Shown in pieces: positions 1 to 10,893 of a DNA stretch of 64,000 nucleotides. Where the stretch lies: NCBI GenBank assembly GCA_014529385.2, contig CM043945.1:2640312-2704311 (forward strand). Direction: 5' to 3'. This stretch comes from Adiantum capillus-veneris. Lineage: Eukaryota > Streptophyta > Polypodiopsida > Polypodiales > Pteridaceae. The notes under the pieces are model-generated. The model was not told where the DNA came from and searched no databases. It saw only the letters and a list, made by a program, of their open reading frames with translations. Made by a program: the position numbers and the translations under genes. How positions within the stretch are numbered: the stretch's first letter is position 1; every line of letters begins with the position of its first letter.

Positions 1-1099
1 GCATCTATGTTTGTCTGCTTTAATTGTGATTGGTAGCATTATATTCATCACATTTGCTGAGTATCAAACATTAAATTCAATGTAATTTTTTGTCATAATC
101 AATTGTCTAGGTGTAAATCAAGCAGTCTGACTAAGCTAGTTTGACCAAGCTAGGTGTTAAAGATCTTCTCTTAATACCATGGGGAATGCCTTCCTAATAA
201 TTAATGGTTACTTAGGTTCTTAATCCAATTTAGGCAGCATTGTGTGAAATGTACTAGGGCTTCTAGTGGGCTTAGTCCCTATTGACCTTTAGCTTAAGTA
301 TTATAAAGGGAGTTTACTAGTGTGATGAGCCTGGGGAGGGTAACAATGTTATATGACCCCCAAAGTTACAAAATTAAAATGCTGAAAACGAACAAACAAA
401 AAATCAAAGTGCCACAATGTAAAATCTTAAGCTGGAAGAGAAATCTCAGCTTGATTTGCTACTTCACTCACATGTATTGCCTATGGTACTAGAGCCCTAG
501 AGGTTCCTAGTGTGGGCGCTTTTCCTTGAAAAGCAAAAAACCCAAGGCATACAAAATAAGCACACACATCAAAATTGAATCACTGTGAAAAGACTTTGGG
601 GGGTCAAAGAAAATTAATCAGTCAGGCGATGATTTCATGAGAAATTCCTTTTATCGTAGCTTAACTACAAGGTCTTGTAGGTATAGCCTCTAGTCAGCCC
701 CCGAACATGAAATACTTGGCTCTCGCGATTAAACCACTTAATTGACCAGAGAAAATTAAGAAGCTTACCCATGGTATTAATAGTCGATCTCTAGTACCTT
801 TCGACCGTTAAATTAGCGACCCCAGACTTGTTTAATTTTTACCTTTACACCTGTTTATGCATATTGATTATATTGCAATTTAATGTTTATTGCTGACAAA
901 TGGTTTAAAATTATGTTACCAATCAATTTGTCTACCTAAAACTGCATATGCTTTTTAATTGTATATGAGAATGCAATTACTGTGCCAATGTTGTTTGATT
1001 TTGTAGTGACTAAAGAAGGCTAAGGACATTCATCTCAAATGCTCTTCCACCTCGACGAACGTGTTGCAACTCAATAGCTTCCAAGGACGGAATCTACAT
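1..1099. other. AT-rich stretch without a recognisable gene
   Basis: No reading frame of useful length and no domain is visible on either strand. The stretch leads directly into a purine tract and a TG-starting sequence at 1114. It may therefore be the untranslated 3' end of a plus-strand LTR retrotransposon, but this rests on position only. Confidence 0.3.
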
Positions 1100-1620
1100 C
1101 AGGAAGGGGGGCATGTTAACCCTCATGGCTCACAGACACCCTATCACCTACGACGGACGTTGTATTATTTACTTGGTAGAGTCAGGTACCGGGCTTGTCG
1201 GTCCACTAGGAAATGGGTAGAGTGATCGTCGATGAGAGGCGCACTCGAACTGGAACATTCAAGGGTTAGTTGGCTAAGCATGGGCGCCCAAGTGTGAATG
1301 GGGTGAGCTCATATAAAATTCAACTAAACCTAAAATTCATTCATTCATTCATTTATGCAATAGAAGAGTGCTCTTGCTCCATCTCCATCTCCATCTCCAT
1401 CTTCTTCTTCTTTACCTCCTTGTGTGTGTGTGTGTATGTGTGAGAGAGAGAGAGAGAGAGAGTGTGTGTGTGATCGAGCATTGCGACGACGGTACGGCGG
1501 CGGCGAAGCGGTTCAGCACGACACGGCAGAGGCTCCTTCTTCTTCGCGACAAGGAATCCTCCACGACAGGAAGCGTAGAGCGGTGAGTGACACACCAACG
1601 CCATCTTTGAGCTTACTAGT
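1100..1620 (+). repeat. Possible LTR preceded by a polypurine tract
   Basis: A purine tract (1101-1111, aggaaggggg g) sits just before TGTTAACCC at 1114, the usual arrangement at the 3' LTR of a plus-strand element. A TATA-like tataaaa lies at 1312-1318, and a (TG)n(GA)n tract follows inside the presumed transcribed part. I could not find a matching second LTR, a clear CA end or a primer binding site, so the right boundary is a guess. A promoter-containing intergenic segment is the alternative. Confidence 0.35.
1421..1472. repeat. Compound (TG)n-(GA)n-(GT)n microsatellite
   Basis: TG repeats run into GA repeats at about 1441 and back to GT repeats at about 1461. Reading frames over this tract are low-complexity artefacts. 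Confidence 0.95.
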
Positions 1621-1624
1621 TTAG

Positions 1625-2122
1625 GCTTGTTGTGTGCTTGGAGCCATTTGTGGATCGCACACGGTGTATGGGCAAGTTCCTTGCATTGACACGTGCGACA
1701 GACGCGCACAATGTTGGCAAGCCATGATACTTGAAAATTTGAGATCTAAAGAGGGTTGTCATTTGATGTGCCTTAATAGTCTTTTTTTCAGGCATAAAGT
1801 GTGTTTTCTTGCTAAGCTTGTCGATTGAAACAATCCAAGTTGCTTCCCTCGATCAAATTTCAATTTTTGGTATACCACGCAATTTGAAACATACTCTTGT
1901 ATGTTTACTTTTCACATGGTAGACCAACAAAAATACAATTCTACTCCTCAAAGAGTAGATTATGGAATCCCTCTTTGCCCCGCATAAGGAGAAGCATGGG
2001 ATTCATACATGACTTACTTATTGTATTGGTGAGTAACACATAGCCTATTGCCGTTTGGAAGATAACCATCCTTCAAGGTGAATGGTTCTTTTTTTCTTCC
2101 CTAATGCAAAGGCTGTAATTAC
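1625..2122. other. Intergenic stretch, nothing recognised
   Basis: No domain, LTR terminus or RNA gene is visible. The first recognisable sequence to the right is the end of a minus-strand Ty3 RNase H region. Confidence 0.4.
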
Positions 2123-3260
2123 CTACTTAAAGTCTTGGTCAGTAGCATACTCATCTATCATAAAAGATAGATCATTGTGAGTTGTTATAGACACCACATT
2201 TACCCTTGGCCGTTGTGAAAGTGCATCGACCACTTGATTGTGCTTGCCAGTAATGTGAGCAATGTGAAATTTAAATTGAGAAAGAAAATTTGTCCGCCAC
2301 ATTTGTTTGTCAGAGAGCTTGGTTTGCATCATGAATTTCTTGAGGATTTGTGATCCATTTGTAGGATGAATGGAGCCCCCAAGAGATAGTGCTTCCATGT
2401 GTCTAGGGCATGTAAAATAGTTAAAAGCTCTGTTTCGTATATGCCCAAGACCTGTTCATCGGCATTGAGCCTTCGGCTCTCATATGCTATGGCATGCCCT
2501 TCTTGAAGAAAAACTGCTCGAGGGCAATCACCACAAGCATCACATTGGACCTCAAATGGCTTTGAGAGATCCGAAAGCATAAGGACTGGTTGGGAGGTAA
2601 GCTTCTCTTTGAGCTTGTCAAAAGCATTTTGTTCTTTAGCAATCCATGAGTACTTAATGTTCTTCCTTGTCAAGTCATGCAATGGTCTTCTATTTGAGAG
2701 AATTTTGTTGTGAAGTGTCTATGGTATGCACACATACCAATAAAGCGTTTTAGCTCATGTAGATTCCTTGGATTAGGCCATGCTTTTATTACCTCCAAGT
2801 TTGATGGATTCATACGTATACCATCTTGAGAGATAATGTGACCTAAATATTGAGTCTTTTGTAGGAAAATTTCACTTTTCTTTTTATTAATGAAAAGCTA
2901 ATTCTCTCTCACAACTTGAAAGATTATCTCTCACAACTTGAAAGATTACCTGGAGGTGTCACTTGTACTCCTCAAGAGAATTTGAATGGCCTGAGGATTT
3001 TTGTCCATCGTGAGTTTGAATGCGGTTGGAGCATTTTCCAGGCCAAAACTTGTAACTTATCAAATAGATCTTCTATCTGCGGCACAAGAAATCTTTTTTT
3101 TTTTAGTGATCTTATTTAGTGCTCTATAGTCGACACACATGTGATATGTGCCATCTTTCTTTTGCACTAAAAGTACTAGTGAATAGAATGGAGAGGAGCT
3201 AGGCCTCACCATCTCTTTTTCCACCAATCCATGCACTTGTCTCATGATCTCCTCTTGTTG
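2123..3260 (-). pseudogene. Ty3/gypsy reverse transcriptase-RNase H remnant (M1)
   Basis: Read leftwards, the reverse transcriptase N-terminal motif VQKKDGTYHMCVDYRALNKI lies near 3110-3170. It is followed by a rearranged stretch in which the central catalytic palm is not readable. The RNase H part follows: FEVQCDACGDC near 2530-2560, then an ETELLTILHAL helix, a degraded HITGKHNQVVDALS end near 2210-2260 and a linker. In living elements this enzyme copies genomic RNA into DNA inside a cytoplasmic particle. The copy is split over at least three frames and has lost part of the palm, so it cannot be active. Confidence 0.85.
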
Positions 3261-4000
3261 AGCTTGTGAAACTCAATAAGGAGGTTTATTAGGCGGTGAG
3301 CTTCCTAGTAGAAGCTCTATTGCATGGTCATCATCCCCTCGTTTTGGAGGTAGCTCATTAGGGATGTCATCAATGAAAACATCTTGGAATCCATTTAGGA
3401 AATTAGACAACTCTAATTCCTCTTGATCCCCTTTATTGCTACTTGTGAAAACATTAGAATCATTTACAGATTCTCTAACAAAAATGATATACGCAAAAAT
3501 AGAGCTTTTCATTGACTTATCAAAATCAAGCGTATTTAGCAGGGATATGGTGTTCCTCGACTCATTAGCATCTATGTACATGCTCTTTTCCCTGTAGGTG
3601 AAGTAGATTCTCCTTTTAGGGAACTTCATGTTGGCAGCCATGCGGTTGAACCATGGTGCCCCTAGGATAACATCCTCATGTTGGAGAGGAGAGATAAAAA
3701 AAAGTCTTCTTTGTTGACGTAGCTTTGGACATGAAGCCTCAACTTTCCAATCAAGGGAGTAACAGAGGCTTGCTATCCCTTGAAATTTGTGTCAGTAGTT
3801 ACAGTATCTCCCATCTCAAAATCTTGAATGCCCAACTTGGTGGCCAACTCCGTTGATATGAATTTGTGAGTAGAGCCAGGGTCAAACAAGATGAAGGCAT
3901 CATGTTCCCACGGGGTATTCACTAAGGGTTACCGTATGGTATCACGTGAGTGTACAATAGGGGGGTTTTCTAAGGCCAAATGGATAGATTTTACATAGGA
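3261..4000 (-). pseudogene. Ty3/gypsy protease and linker remnant (M1)
   Basis: The aspartic protease active-site region reads LFDPGSTHKFIS near 3855-3895, with Pro where Ser or Thr is common after the catalytic Asp. It is followed by a later DVILGAPWFN motif near 3640-3680, a standard retropepsin C-terminal landmark. A linker with the ELPPKRGDDDHAIELLLG pattern follows near 3300-3350 and normally leads into reverse transcriptase. Stops and a frame change interrupt the segment. Confidence 0.75.
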
Positions 4001-4216
4001 GGGTCTCGTATGTAGGGGTTAAAAAGGCAATTTCGTTACACGCAGGTGGCGTCCCCCTATTACTACTAGTGAGTCCCCTGTGCATGTTCCCTTACCTTTC
4101 CCCAAGCATAGGAGAGGAATGAGCCTTTGCAATGAGTATCCTCTTTTGGAGCTTCAACCATGGAAGCTCTAGGAGTGTCATTGCGTACATTTCTTTATGG
4201 TCTTTAAGAAAGGCCT

Positions 4217-5449
4217 CTAATTCTTTGGGAGAGAGCTTATTTTCACCTTTGTAAGCTCCTTTCTCCTTGGCCTTATTGTTGTTGGTGTTGGTGTTGCCTT
4301 GGAAAGAGTTTTGAGCATTGCTCTTCCCTTTAGCTTCATTCGATCCTTGTTTTCCATGGGCTTGAAATTTCTTATCCCCTCTTGTTGAAAATTGATCCTT
4401 GAAGCAACCATAGTGTGGTGGATGACTTCGGTGATAGTGCTGGGCCGTTGTGAGTTAACATACTCGGTCATTTCTTCAGGTAATCTCACACTAAATTGTT
4501 GCTTTTGTTTGGCTAAGTCTATCCTTTGAAAGACTGTAGCTTTGAGATGTAAATCCCAAAACTTGTCTACAGATTTGTGGATAGACTCATTGAAGAGTAG
4601 CTTCAAGCTCCGCCATTTGGTAAGCACTTTCTCCTTTGAATCGCTTGCAAGGAATTTCTTCATGATGGAAACTCGTAGAGTTTTCCATGTCTTTGGGGCT
4701 TTGTTGTTTCCACGAAGGCTAGCCCACCATTGACGAGTAGATTTTTGGAAGGGCATAGCTACATGGCGTAGCTTGGAGGACTCCGTGAAGCCCTCATCTC
4801 CAAAGGCAGCATCAAATTGTTGGATGAAGGTCAATACTTTTTCTGTGGCACCAAAGGTGCCATCATAGGTGACAAAAGAGATACTCTTTCCTCCCTCTTT
4901 GAACTTCTTGAGCCTTTGAGATCTTTGCTGTGCAGTGTATGATTTGCAATGTCCTCCCCTCTTGTATTCTCTTTGAGAATAGCCATAGCTTTCATCGGCA
5001 GAGGAGGAAGGTGAAGAAGAAAGAGAAGAGGGTGACCTCTTTCTTGCCTTTTTCCTCCTTTGTTTCCTCTCTTTGCTTTTGGAGTAACGAGGAGATGGAC
5101 TACGGGTTGACCGTTTCCTCTTGAGAGGAGTTGGCGATAGTCTAGACCATCGTCTTCATGGAGCCATATCTTCAGAGGAACTTAGGGATTCACTTCTTTC
5201 TCGTTCTTTGGATTCCTCCTCTCTTATGGGAGAGAGTCTTCTCTCATCAAGAGGCCTCCTAAACTCTCTCTCCTCTTGGAGAGAAAGGGAAATCCCATAA
5301 GCACGAAGTTTTTGGGTAACTTCAGCTTGCAAAGTAGGGTTGCCCATAGCTTGATGCAACCTAGTAATAAGATAATTAATAAACATAGTGGCATCATCAT
5401 TAACACCTTCATGATAAAAATCAAAGTTATCAATGTTCATTCTACTCAT
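4217..5449 (-). pseudogene. Ty3/gypsy gag capsid remnant (M1)
   Basis: The conserved retrotransposon gag core occupies roughly 4834-4400 (FIQQFDAAFGDEGF, then STRQWWASLRG, then WRSLKLLFNES). An N-terminal part with a Ser/Arg-rich tail runs from the ATG at 5449 to about 5156. The two parts are in different frames, with a basic, Ser-rich hinge between about 4900 and 5150. Capsid protein packages element RNA. No intact CCHC zinc knuckle is readable downstream (4000-4200), so nucleocapsid seems lost or badly decayed. Confidence 0.8.
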
Positions 5450-5870
5450 TGGTTATTGTTGTCAGCCATACTAATTATACTTATGTGTTTACTTAGTGTA
5501 TTCTTTGGCAATTCAAAACCTTAGTTGCTACTCCTCTTAGCCTTTGAAAATCAACACTTAAGCATCTATGCCCACGGCTCGAATTGGTTAATTATAGAGA
5601 GTAGTGGAGTGGTTCTAGCATAGTAGAATTGCCCAGGGATAGCTCCTTTTGGACTTCTTATGGCTCAATAATGGTAAAGCCAAAGGCAAGTTTAAAAAGA
5701 CCCCATTATTAATACCAAAGCTCTTGAGGTGTGCACCATATCCCACATAGTGGGCTTAGAAAAACCAATAATAGATCCTAGTCCCACTTACCCTAATACA
5801 ATTAAAAAAATCAACCATTAATAGGCTACTTAAGGACCTCTCTTCTTAAGCAAGAAAAGAGAAACCAAAT
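5450..5870 (-). other. M1 leader between primer site and gag
   Basis: This 420-bp stretch lies between the primer binding site and the first usable gag ATG at 5449. Another ATG at 5467-5469 is followed by a stop after seven codons. There is no other gene. It fits the untranslated leader of the element. Confidence 0.55.
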
Positions 5871-5882
5871 GCTATGATACCA
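5871..5882 (-). promoter_or_regulatory. M1 primer binding site (initiator Met-tRNA type)
   Basis: Read on the minus strand this is TGGTATCATAGC, one base different from the usual plant TGGTATCAGAGC complementary to the 3' end of initiator tRNA-Met. It is separated by one base from the LTR end at 5884, which fixes the element orientation and the LTR boundary. Confidence 0.8.
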
Positions 5883-5883
5883 A

Positions 5884-6586
5884 TGTAATGGAAATGACCT
5901 ATGAACTTTGAGAATACCAGAATTATGAGAATTAAAGTGAGCATTTTTGTGAGATCATTTTGAGAACATAGAGGGTGAACTTAATTGATGGTAGCAACAT
6001 AAACGTAGTACTTAATTAACTTGGCATGAACAATACTTTTGCAAGAGAGAGAGTATTAGAGAACATGAAAATAGTTGAGGACCGGATTTACTTATAGCCG
6101 GTCCCCCGTTTGTATTATAGATTCTCCCATCAAGAGAGACTTGGTACAATACAATATTTGTGTTCCTTGTGACCTTGGTGATGCTATGAAGATGGAAAGT
6201 TTCATGCATCACGCGCATAACATAAAATTTGCAAAAAGCATTAACTATCCCAAGCCTCAGTCCCAAGGCCTCAAACACCTTCGAAGGTGGAGACGAATCA
6301 TCCATAGGAAAAAGAAATAGTTTTTCACTTATCATCACTCTTCTTACTTAGCATAGCATAATAGCATAGTAATGAAGATGAAGAAGATAGAAAACTTAAC
6401 CATTGAAGCATGGCTCTTGGTTGGATTTGCATTCCATAGCCAAGATTGTTGGTGTAGGCTCTCCACTTCTCAACAAGCTTGGAGAAGGAGATGGAGCTCT
6501 TGCACTTTGCACTCCACACAATGAGAGGATGTGTGTGTGTGTATGTGCGTGTGGGATAGTATACCCCCCTCTCATGCTTGTTCCAC

Positions 6587-6631
<45 letters not shown>

Positions 6632-7572
6632 TCGTGTATTATTTAATTATTTCATTTGGACATGTGTCCTCTTTTTTCTCTTTAAGAGAAGAACTTAATT
6701 ATTTATTTTTATGCATCTAAATGTTCATTGGACCCCTTTAAGACCTATCCAATAGGATTCAAGCACCTCATGAGGGCCACATGTGGAGGATCATTTGAAC
6801 ATGTGTCTTTTATGCTTCTTAAGTCATTTGGTTTGAATTGAATACTTCAAGCATTTAGTCAATCAAGCATGGAAATAGTTGATGCCTCTTGAGAGTTTAT
6901 CTTTGAATTGAACACTTCATGTCAGCTCCCTAGCCCAGATGCCCACAAGGTGTGCCCAATTCCTATTGGATGGCCTTAGAGGTGGACCAATGAAATTTAA
7001 GCTAGAGTAAATCTAGTTTAATTAATTTTAAAAAATACTTAATAAAAGACAACCTTAGTTATTTTAAGCATAAAAATCACCTCAAGCTTTGGGCAAGGTT
7101 CCCACAAACATTTTAAGAACTTTAGTTAACAAGCCGACAAGCACCTCATGCTTGGGTAGGGTTCCCACCTCAAGGTCAGCCCTAGCTTGCCTAAGGTCAA
7201 AGGAACTTTTAACACTAACTTTTGGAGGTCTTTAATGAAGCTAACCCTAAGGTCTTTTAAGCTCCATTAGATGCACGTTTCTCTTTTATAGACTACCTCC
7301 TTTTGGATCCCTATTGAGATGTAACCATCTCTCCTCTTGGTCCCTTGCTGAGGTAAATCTAGAATCACTTATCGCACATTGCTCTTTGGTAGACCGTCTC
7401 CTTTTGGACCCCTATTGAGATGCAACCTTTCTCCTTTTGGTCCCCTGTCGAGTTAGGTCTAGAAGCACATATCTATATCTTAACTCTTGCTCCCCTTTTA
7501 TCTTCCCATATTAAATGATCTATTTAATATGAGAAAATCATTTGATATAGTTAGATATTATATTTTATGACA
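5884..7572 (-). repeat. LTR A, 1689 bp, 5' LTR of M1
   Basis: The plus strand begins TGTAATGG next to the primer binding site and ends ATGACA at 7572. Most of its length matches 13695-15263 block by block. Examples are the shared CTTGGCATGAACAATACTTT block near 6020 and the AATATGAGAAAATCATTTG block near the right end. A (CT)n tract at 6590-6627 is present here but not in the relative at 13.7 kb. The outer flank (ccgtt) has no visible partner because the other end of M1 is missing. Confidence 0.85.
6526..6627. repeat. (TG)n and (CT)n microsatellites inside LTR A
   Basis: A TG tract near 6527-6550 and a CT tract near 6590-6627 lie in the LTR. The sister LTR at 13.7 kb has only a short GT tract at the matching place, so the CT tract expanded here or was lost there. 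Confidence 0.9.
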
Positions 7573-8199
7573 CCGTTCCAACCAGGGGACTTCTCTTTGC
7601 CTAAATCTTGCAACGTGCTAGAGCACTCCTCCTCGTTGAACGCCTTCTCCAAAAGGTTGGTGTTTGACTAGGAAATTGTCTTTTTTTACACTCCCAAGAA
7701 GAGTAGCTCTCGCTCCTTCCACTTCCCAAGAGTAGGCCTCAGGTTGACGTATGATATGTCATAAGTGATCAAGCATCAGTTGAGCCATTTCATCTAGGTC
7801 ATTAACATCATTTCCTTCCCCATAGGCGAGAGAGTAGATAAGGCCCCAATTTCTCTTAACTTTGAGGGCTTTGAAGAAGTGAGCTTGATTAGCCTCCTCC
7901 GGTTGGAGGTAGGTTTCTCTGGACAATATTATGGCCTTCCTCACCTCCTCGAGTTGTTGTTCGATCAAGTCATACTTAGATTCAAGCCACCTTTTATGCT
8001 CATCTTCAAAGGCAGATTCTTTGTTTTTTCTTTAGAGGTTAATAGCTCTACTTCATCGACGAGCTGCTCCTAGCGCTCCTCCTGATTAAAATTTGAAAAG
8101 GTGAAACCATTGTTGTAAGGAACTTCTTAGACCCTTGGAGGCAATGACATTCTCCTTTGTTTCTTTTTAATTTCATGCTTAACAGCGATAGGTGATCCT

Positions 8200-8880
8200 A
8201 TAGGCACTGTGGAGTTACCACCTTCATTTCAAGCAATGATGGAAGCCAATCAGCTTGATGAGAACAATAGCATCGATCTAGCCAAGATGCAATGTTGGCA
8301 TACTACAGATTGGTGTACATGAATCCTAGCATGCTATTCCAATGGCCCATCCCACATGTCCACTAATGCCCACTTCTCGCACAGGCTAAGCCATTTGGAT
8401 CTTTTGGATCCATCCAACATGTTCGATGATCCTGTTCAATCCTTTCTCCTCCACCATATTAAAGTCTCCCACCAGGAGCCATCCCTCTTCAACATGGATG
8501 CCTTTCAAGTGCTCCCATTTCTTTGCTCTTTCCTATGCCAATCAGGATCCATATACGTTTATGATGGTAATATGTTGATCTCCTCACTTGATCTTTACAC
8601 CTAGAGCTCTCCCAGAGGGATGATTGAACACCACCTTTGGTATCCACAAAAGAGAGGATTCTCTAATGTTCCCATCAACAAATTCTTCATAGAAGACAAG
8701 CTTCTTCCCCATTGCTTGCTTTCTTTTTCTTGTAGCATTGAGTTGATGCTCCTGGATATGCTAGATTTTTTCCTTGCCTTTTCTGACTTCCTCCCATAAG
8801 AGGGAGTTCTTCTTCTGGGTTTTAAGCCCCTTCAAGTTCCATGATTGGAGAACAAACTCTTCCATTACTGAAAGAGGGGT
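8200..8880 (-). pseudogene. LINE ORF2 endonuclease (APE-type) remnant
   Basis: The minus strand reads SWNLKGL near 8830-8850, the usual start of an L1-type apurinic-like endonuclease. It then reads IINVYGS near 8560 and LLVGDFNMVEE near 8470, the GDFN catalytic motif. In intact elements this domain nicks the target DNA to prime reverse transcription. The copy has multiple stops and appears truncated after GDFN; the later catalytic DH motif was not found. Confidence 0.7.
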
Positions 8881-9346
8881 ACAAACTCCTCCACCTCTAG
8901 GAACTCTTCTTGTGTGCCCTCTTTTCTGTTGACCTCCTCCGTAGGTCCTTTCCCATTCTCGTCAATTACCATGAGGTTTTTCAAGTTGGCATCCCAAAGA
9001 TCTCAAAGATACTATTATAGAGGAAGGGGGTTTTGGGAATATCTGGTAGGGCTTCTTTCATCCGTCCAGCCGCCCACACCTAGCATTTGAACTACTTGCA
9101 TGAGATGTTGGAGATTTGCTGCCATCCTTCATCTTTCTTACTAAATGTGGGTGATAACACAATCCTCTGAAACACAGGGGATGTCATTTTTTCTTGGGTG
9201 GTGGATGTGAAGAGGTAACTAGGGGTGATCTTTTCATTGCTATGATGGGCTTTGACCGACTTCTCTGAATTCTTTATGGTTTTCTTTTTATTATATTAGA
9301 CTACCCTTCTTCTTGTGCCTTTTCATTATATTCGGTGGAGGAGTCT

Positions 9347-9625
9347 CTATTTCAGTATCCTTCTGGAGCATTGTCGGAGTGACTTTTCACCAACTACCGA
9401 TCCTGGGGCTGTGGCCAAGGCAACATAACATGACCTGGAAAAATGCCCGAATTTGTTACACTTAAAGCAAGCAACTAACAAGATGCCAAATTTCAACATA
9501 ATGACCTTAAGACCGGCCTCCACATTTACTACTAGATTCTTAGGCTGGGACTTTGTGAGTTCCCACCAAATACACACCTTATTGGTGGTAGTACTACCTG
9601 ATGCTCTACTTGATGGAACAAACAA
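9347..9625 (-). pseudogene. LINE ORF1-like fragment with a CCHC zinc knuckle
   Basis: The 92-residue minus-strand frame contains CFKCNKFGHFSRSC (C-x2-C-x4-H-x4-C), the nucleic-acid-binding knuckle common in plant L1 ORF1 proteins. It lies upstream of the endonuclease remnant on the same strand. The N-terminal part is missing. A gag nucleocapsid is the alternative, but the adjacent endonuclease favours LINE ORF1. Confidence 0.6.
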
Positions 9626-9689
9626 AGGCTGCCAGGTCTTTCAAGGTGCTTCTCAACCACAATGGGAGGTTGATGAATTCTATCATATA

Positions 9690-10590
9690 TATTAATTGAA
9701 AGAAAAGTGAGTTTTTCTTACAAGAGATTCAATATTTAGGTCACATTATCTCTCAAGATGGCATCCAAATGGATCCATCAAAGTTAGAGGTAATAAAAGG
9801 ATGGCCTAATCCAAGGAATCTTCATGAACTAAGAAGCTTTATAGGTATGTGTGCATATTATAGACGCTTCATAGAAAAGTTCTCACAAATGGCAGGACCA
9901 TTACATGACCTAACAAAGAAAAACGTTAGGTATACATGGTCTGCCAAGGAGAACAGTGCTTTCGAAAAGCTTAAAGAAAAGATTATCTCTCAACCTGTGC
10001 TTACATTGTCGGATCTCTCAAAGCCATTTGAGGTCTAATGTGATGCTTGTGGTGATTGCCTTGGAGCTGTTTTGCTCCAAGAAGGGCATGCCATAGCCTA
10101 TGAAATTTGAAGGCTCAACCGTGTTGAGCAAGCTCTAGGCATATATGAAAAGGAACTCCTTGCAGTTCTACATGCCTTAAGACTCATGGAAGCACTATTT
10201 ACTGGGGACTCCTTTCATTCTGCGGACAGATCATCAAAGCCTTAAGTACTTCATGACGCAGACCAAGCTCTCCGACAAACAAATGAGGTGGGAAAATTTC
10301 CTTTCGCAATTTCATTTTCATATTGCTTACACTGTTGGCAAGCATAATCAAGCACTCTCAAGATGGTCGAGAGTGAATGCGGTTTCCATAGCAACTCACA
10401 ATGATTTATCTTCTATGATGGATGAGTATGCCATTGATCCTGATTTTAGAGATGTGATTTCAGCCCTTGCATTAAGGAAGAAAGAGGAACCATTTACTTT
10501 ACAAGATGGTTATCTTCTCCATGGCAATAGAATATGCCTTACTAACTCACTACTTGAGAAAGTAATATATGAATCTCGACATAGTCCAAG
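9690..10590 (+). pseudogene. Ty3/gypsy reverse transcriptase-RNase H fragment
   Basis: The plus strand starts in the C-terminal part of reverse transcriptase (KKSEFFLQEIQYLGHIISQ, 9700-9755). It continues through the thumb (SFIGMCAYYRRFIEKFSQMA, near 9850) into RNase H (SKPFEV then a stop, CDACGDCLGAVLLQEGHAI). It ends in the KHNQA linker and DGYLLHGNRICL near 10500-10540. Stops and shifts are present near 10036, 10110 and 10190. It is close to M1 in sequence but on the opposite strand. Both borders are abrupt and no LTR is attached. Confidence 0.85.
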
Positions 10591-10893
10591 AACCGTGGAC
10601 AGTCTCTCCACACATGCTTACCATGGATCTTGTCTATCCACTCCTCATTGGGATAGATCCCACTCTCCTCTCTCTCAGACTCCACCAATGCATTGCTAGA
10701 CTATACAAGCCTTTCTTGAGGGAACCCATTCACCATCTATAATGTACAATAATGAGTCCATTGACCAAAACGTACACTATGAATCATACACACCCAAGAA
10801 AATTAATAGTCAAATACATGTATAGTAGGCATCACATTGTGCATGCAAAGTAAGCTATTCCTCTTCGTTATGTGTGGCTTGTATGGTTGTCTT

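Larger units (their letters stand above)
2123..7572 (-). mobile_element. Ty3/gypsy element M1, 3'-truncated, with one long LTR
   Basis: On the minus strand the order is LTR (5884-7572), primer binding site (5871-5882), gag (about 5449-4217), protease (about 3900-3650), reverse transcriptase (about 3250-2700) and RNase H (about 2700-2123). Integrase and the second LTR are absent on the left, so the element is cut off after RNase H. All reading frames carry stops or shifts. A plus-strand fragment of the same lineage lies at 9690-10590, and a solo LTR of the same LTR family lies at 13695-15263. Confidence 0.85.
7573..9680 (-). mobile_element. L1-type LINE fragment, both ends missing
   Basis: On the minus strand an ORF1-like part with a zinc knuckle (9347-9625) is followed by an ORF2 endonuclease domain (about 8870-8200). 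A stretch near 7970-7760 resembles the linker before reverse transcriptase. The reverse transcriptase is absent because the fragment stops where LTR A begins at 7572. The other side stops at a plus-strand Ty3 fragment near 9690. Several in-frame stops are present. Confidence 0.7.
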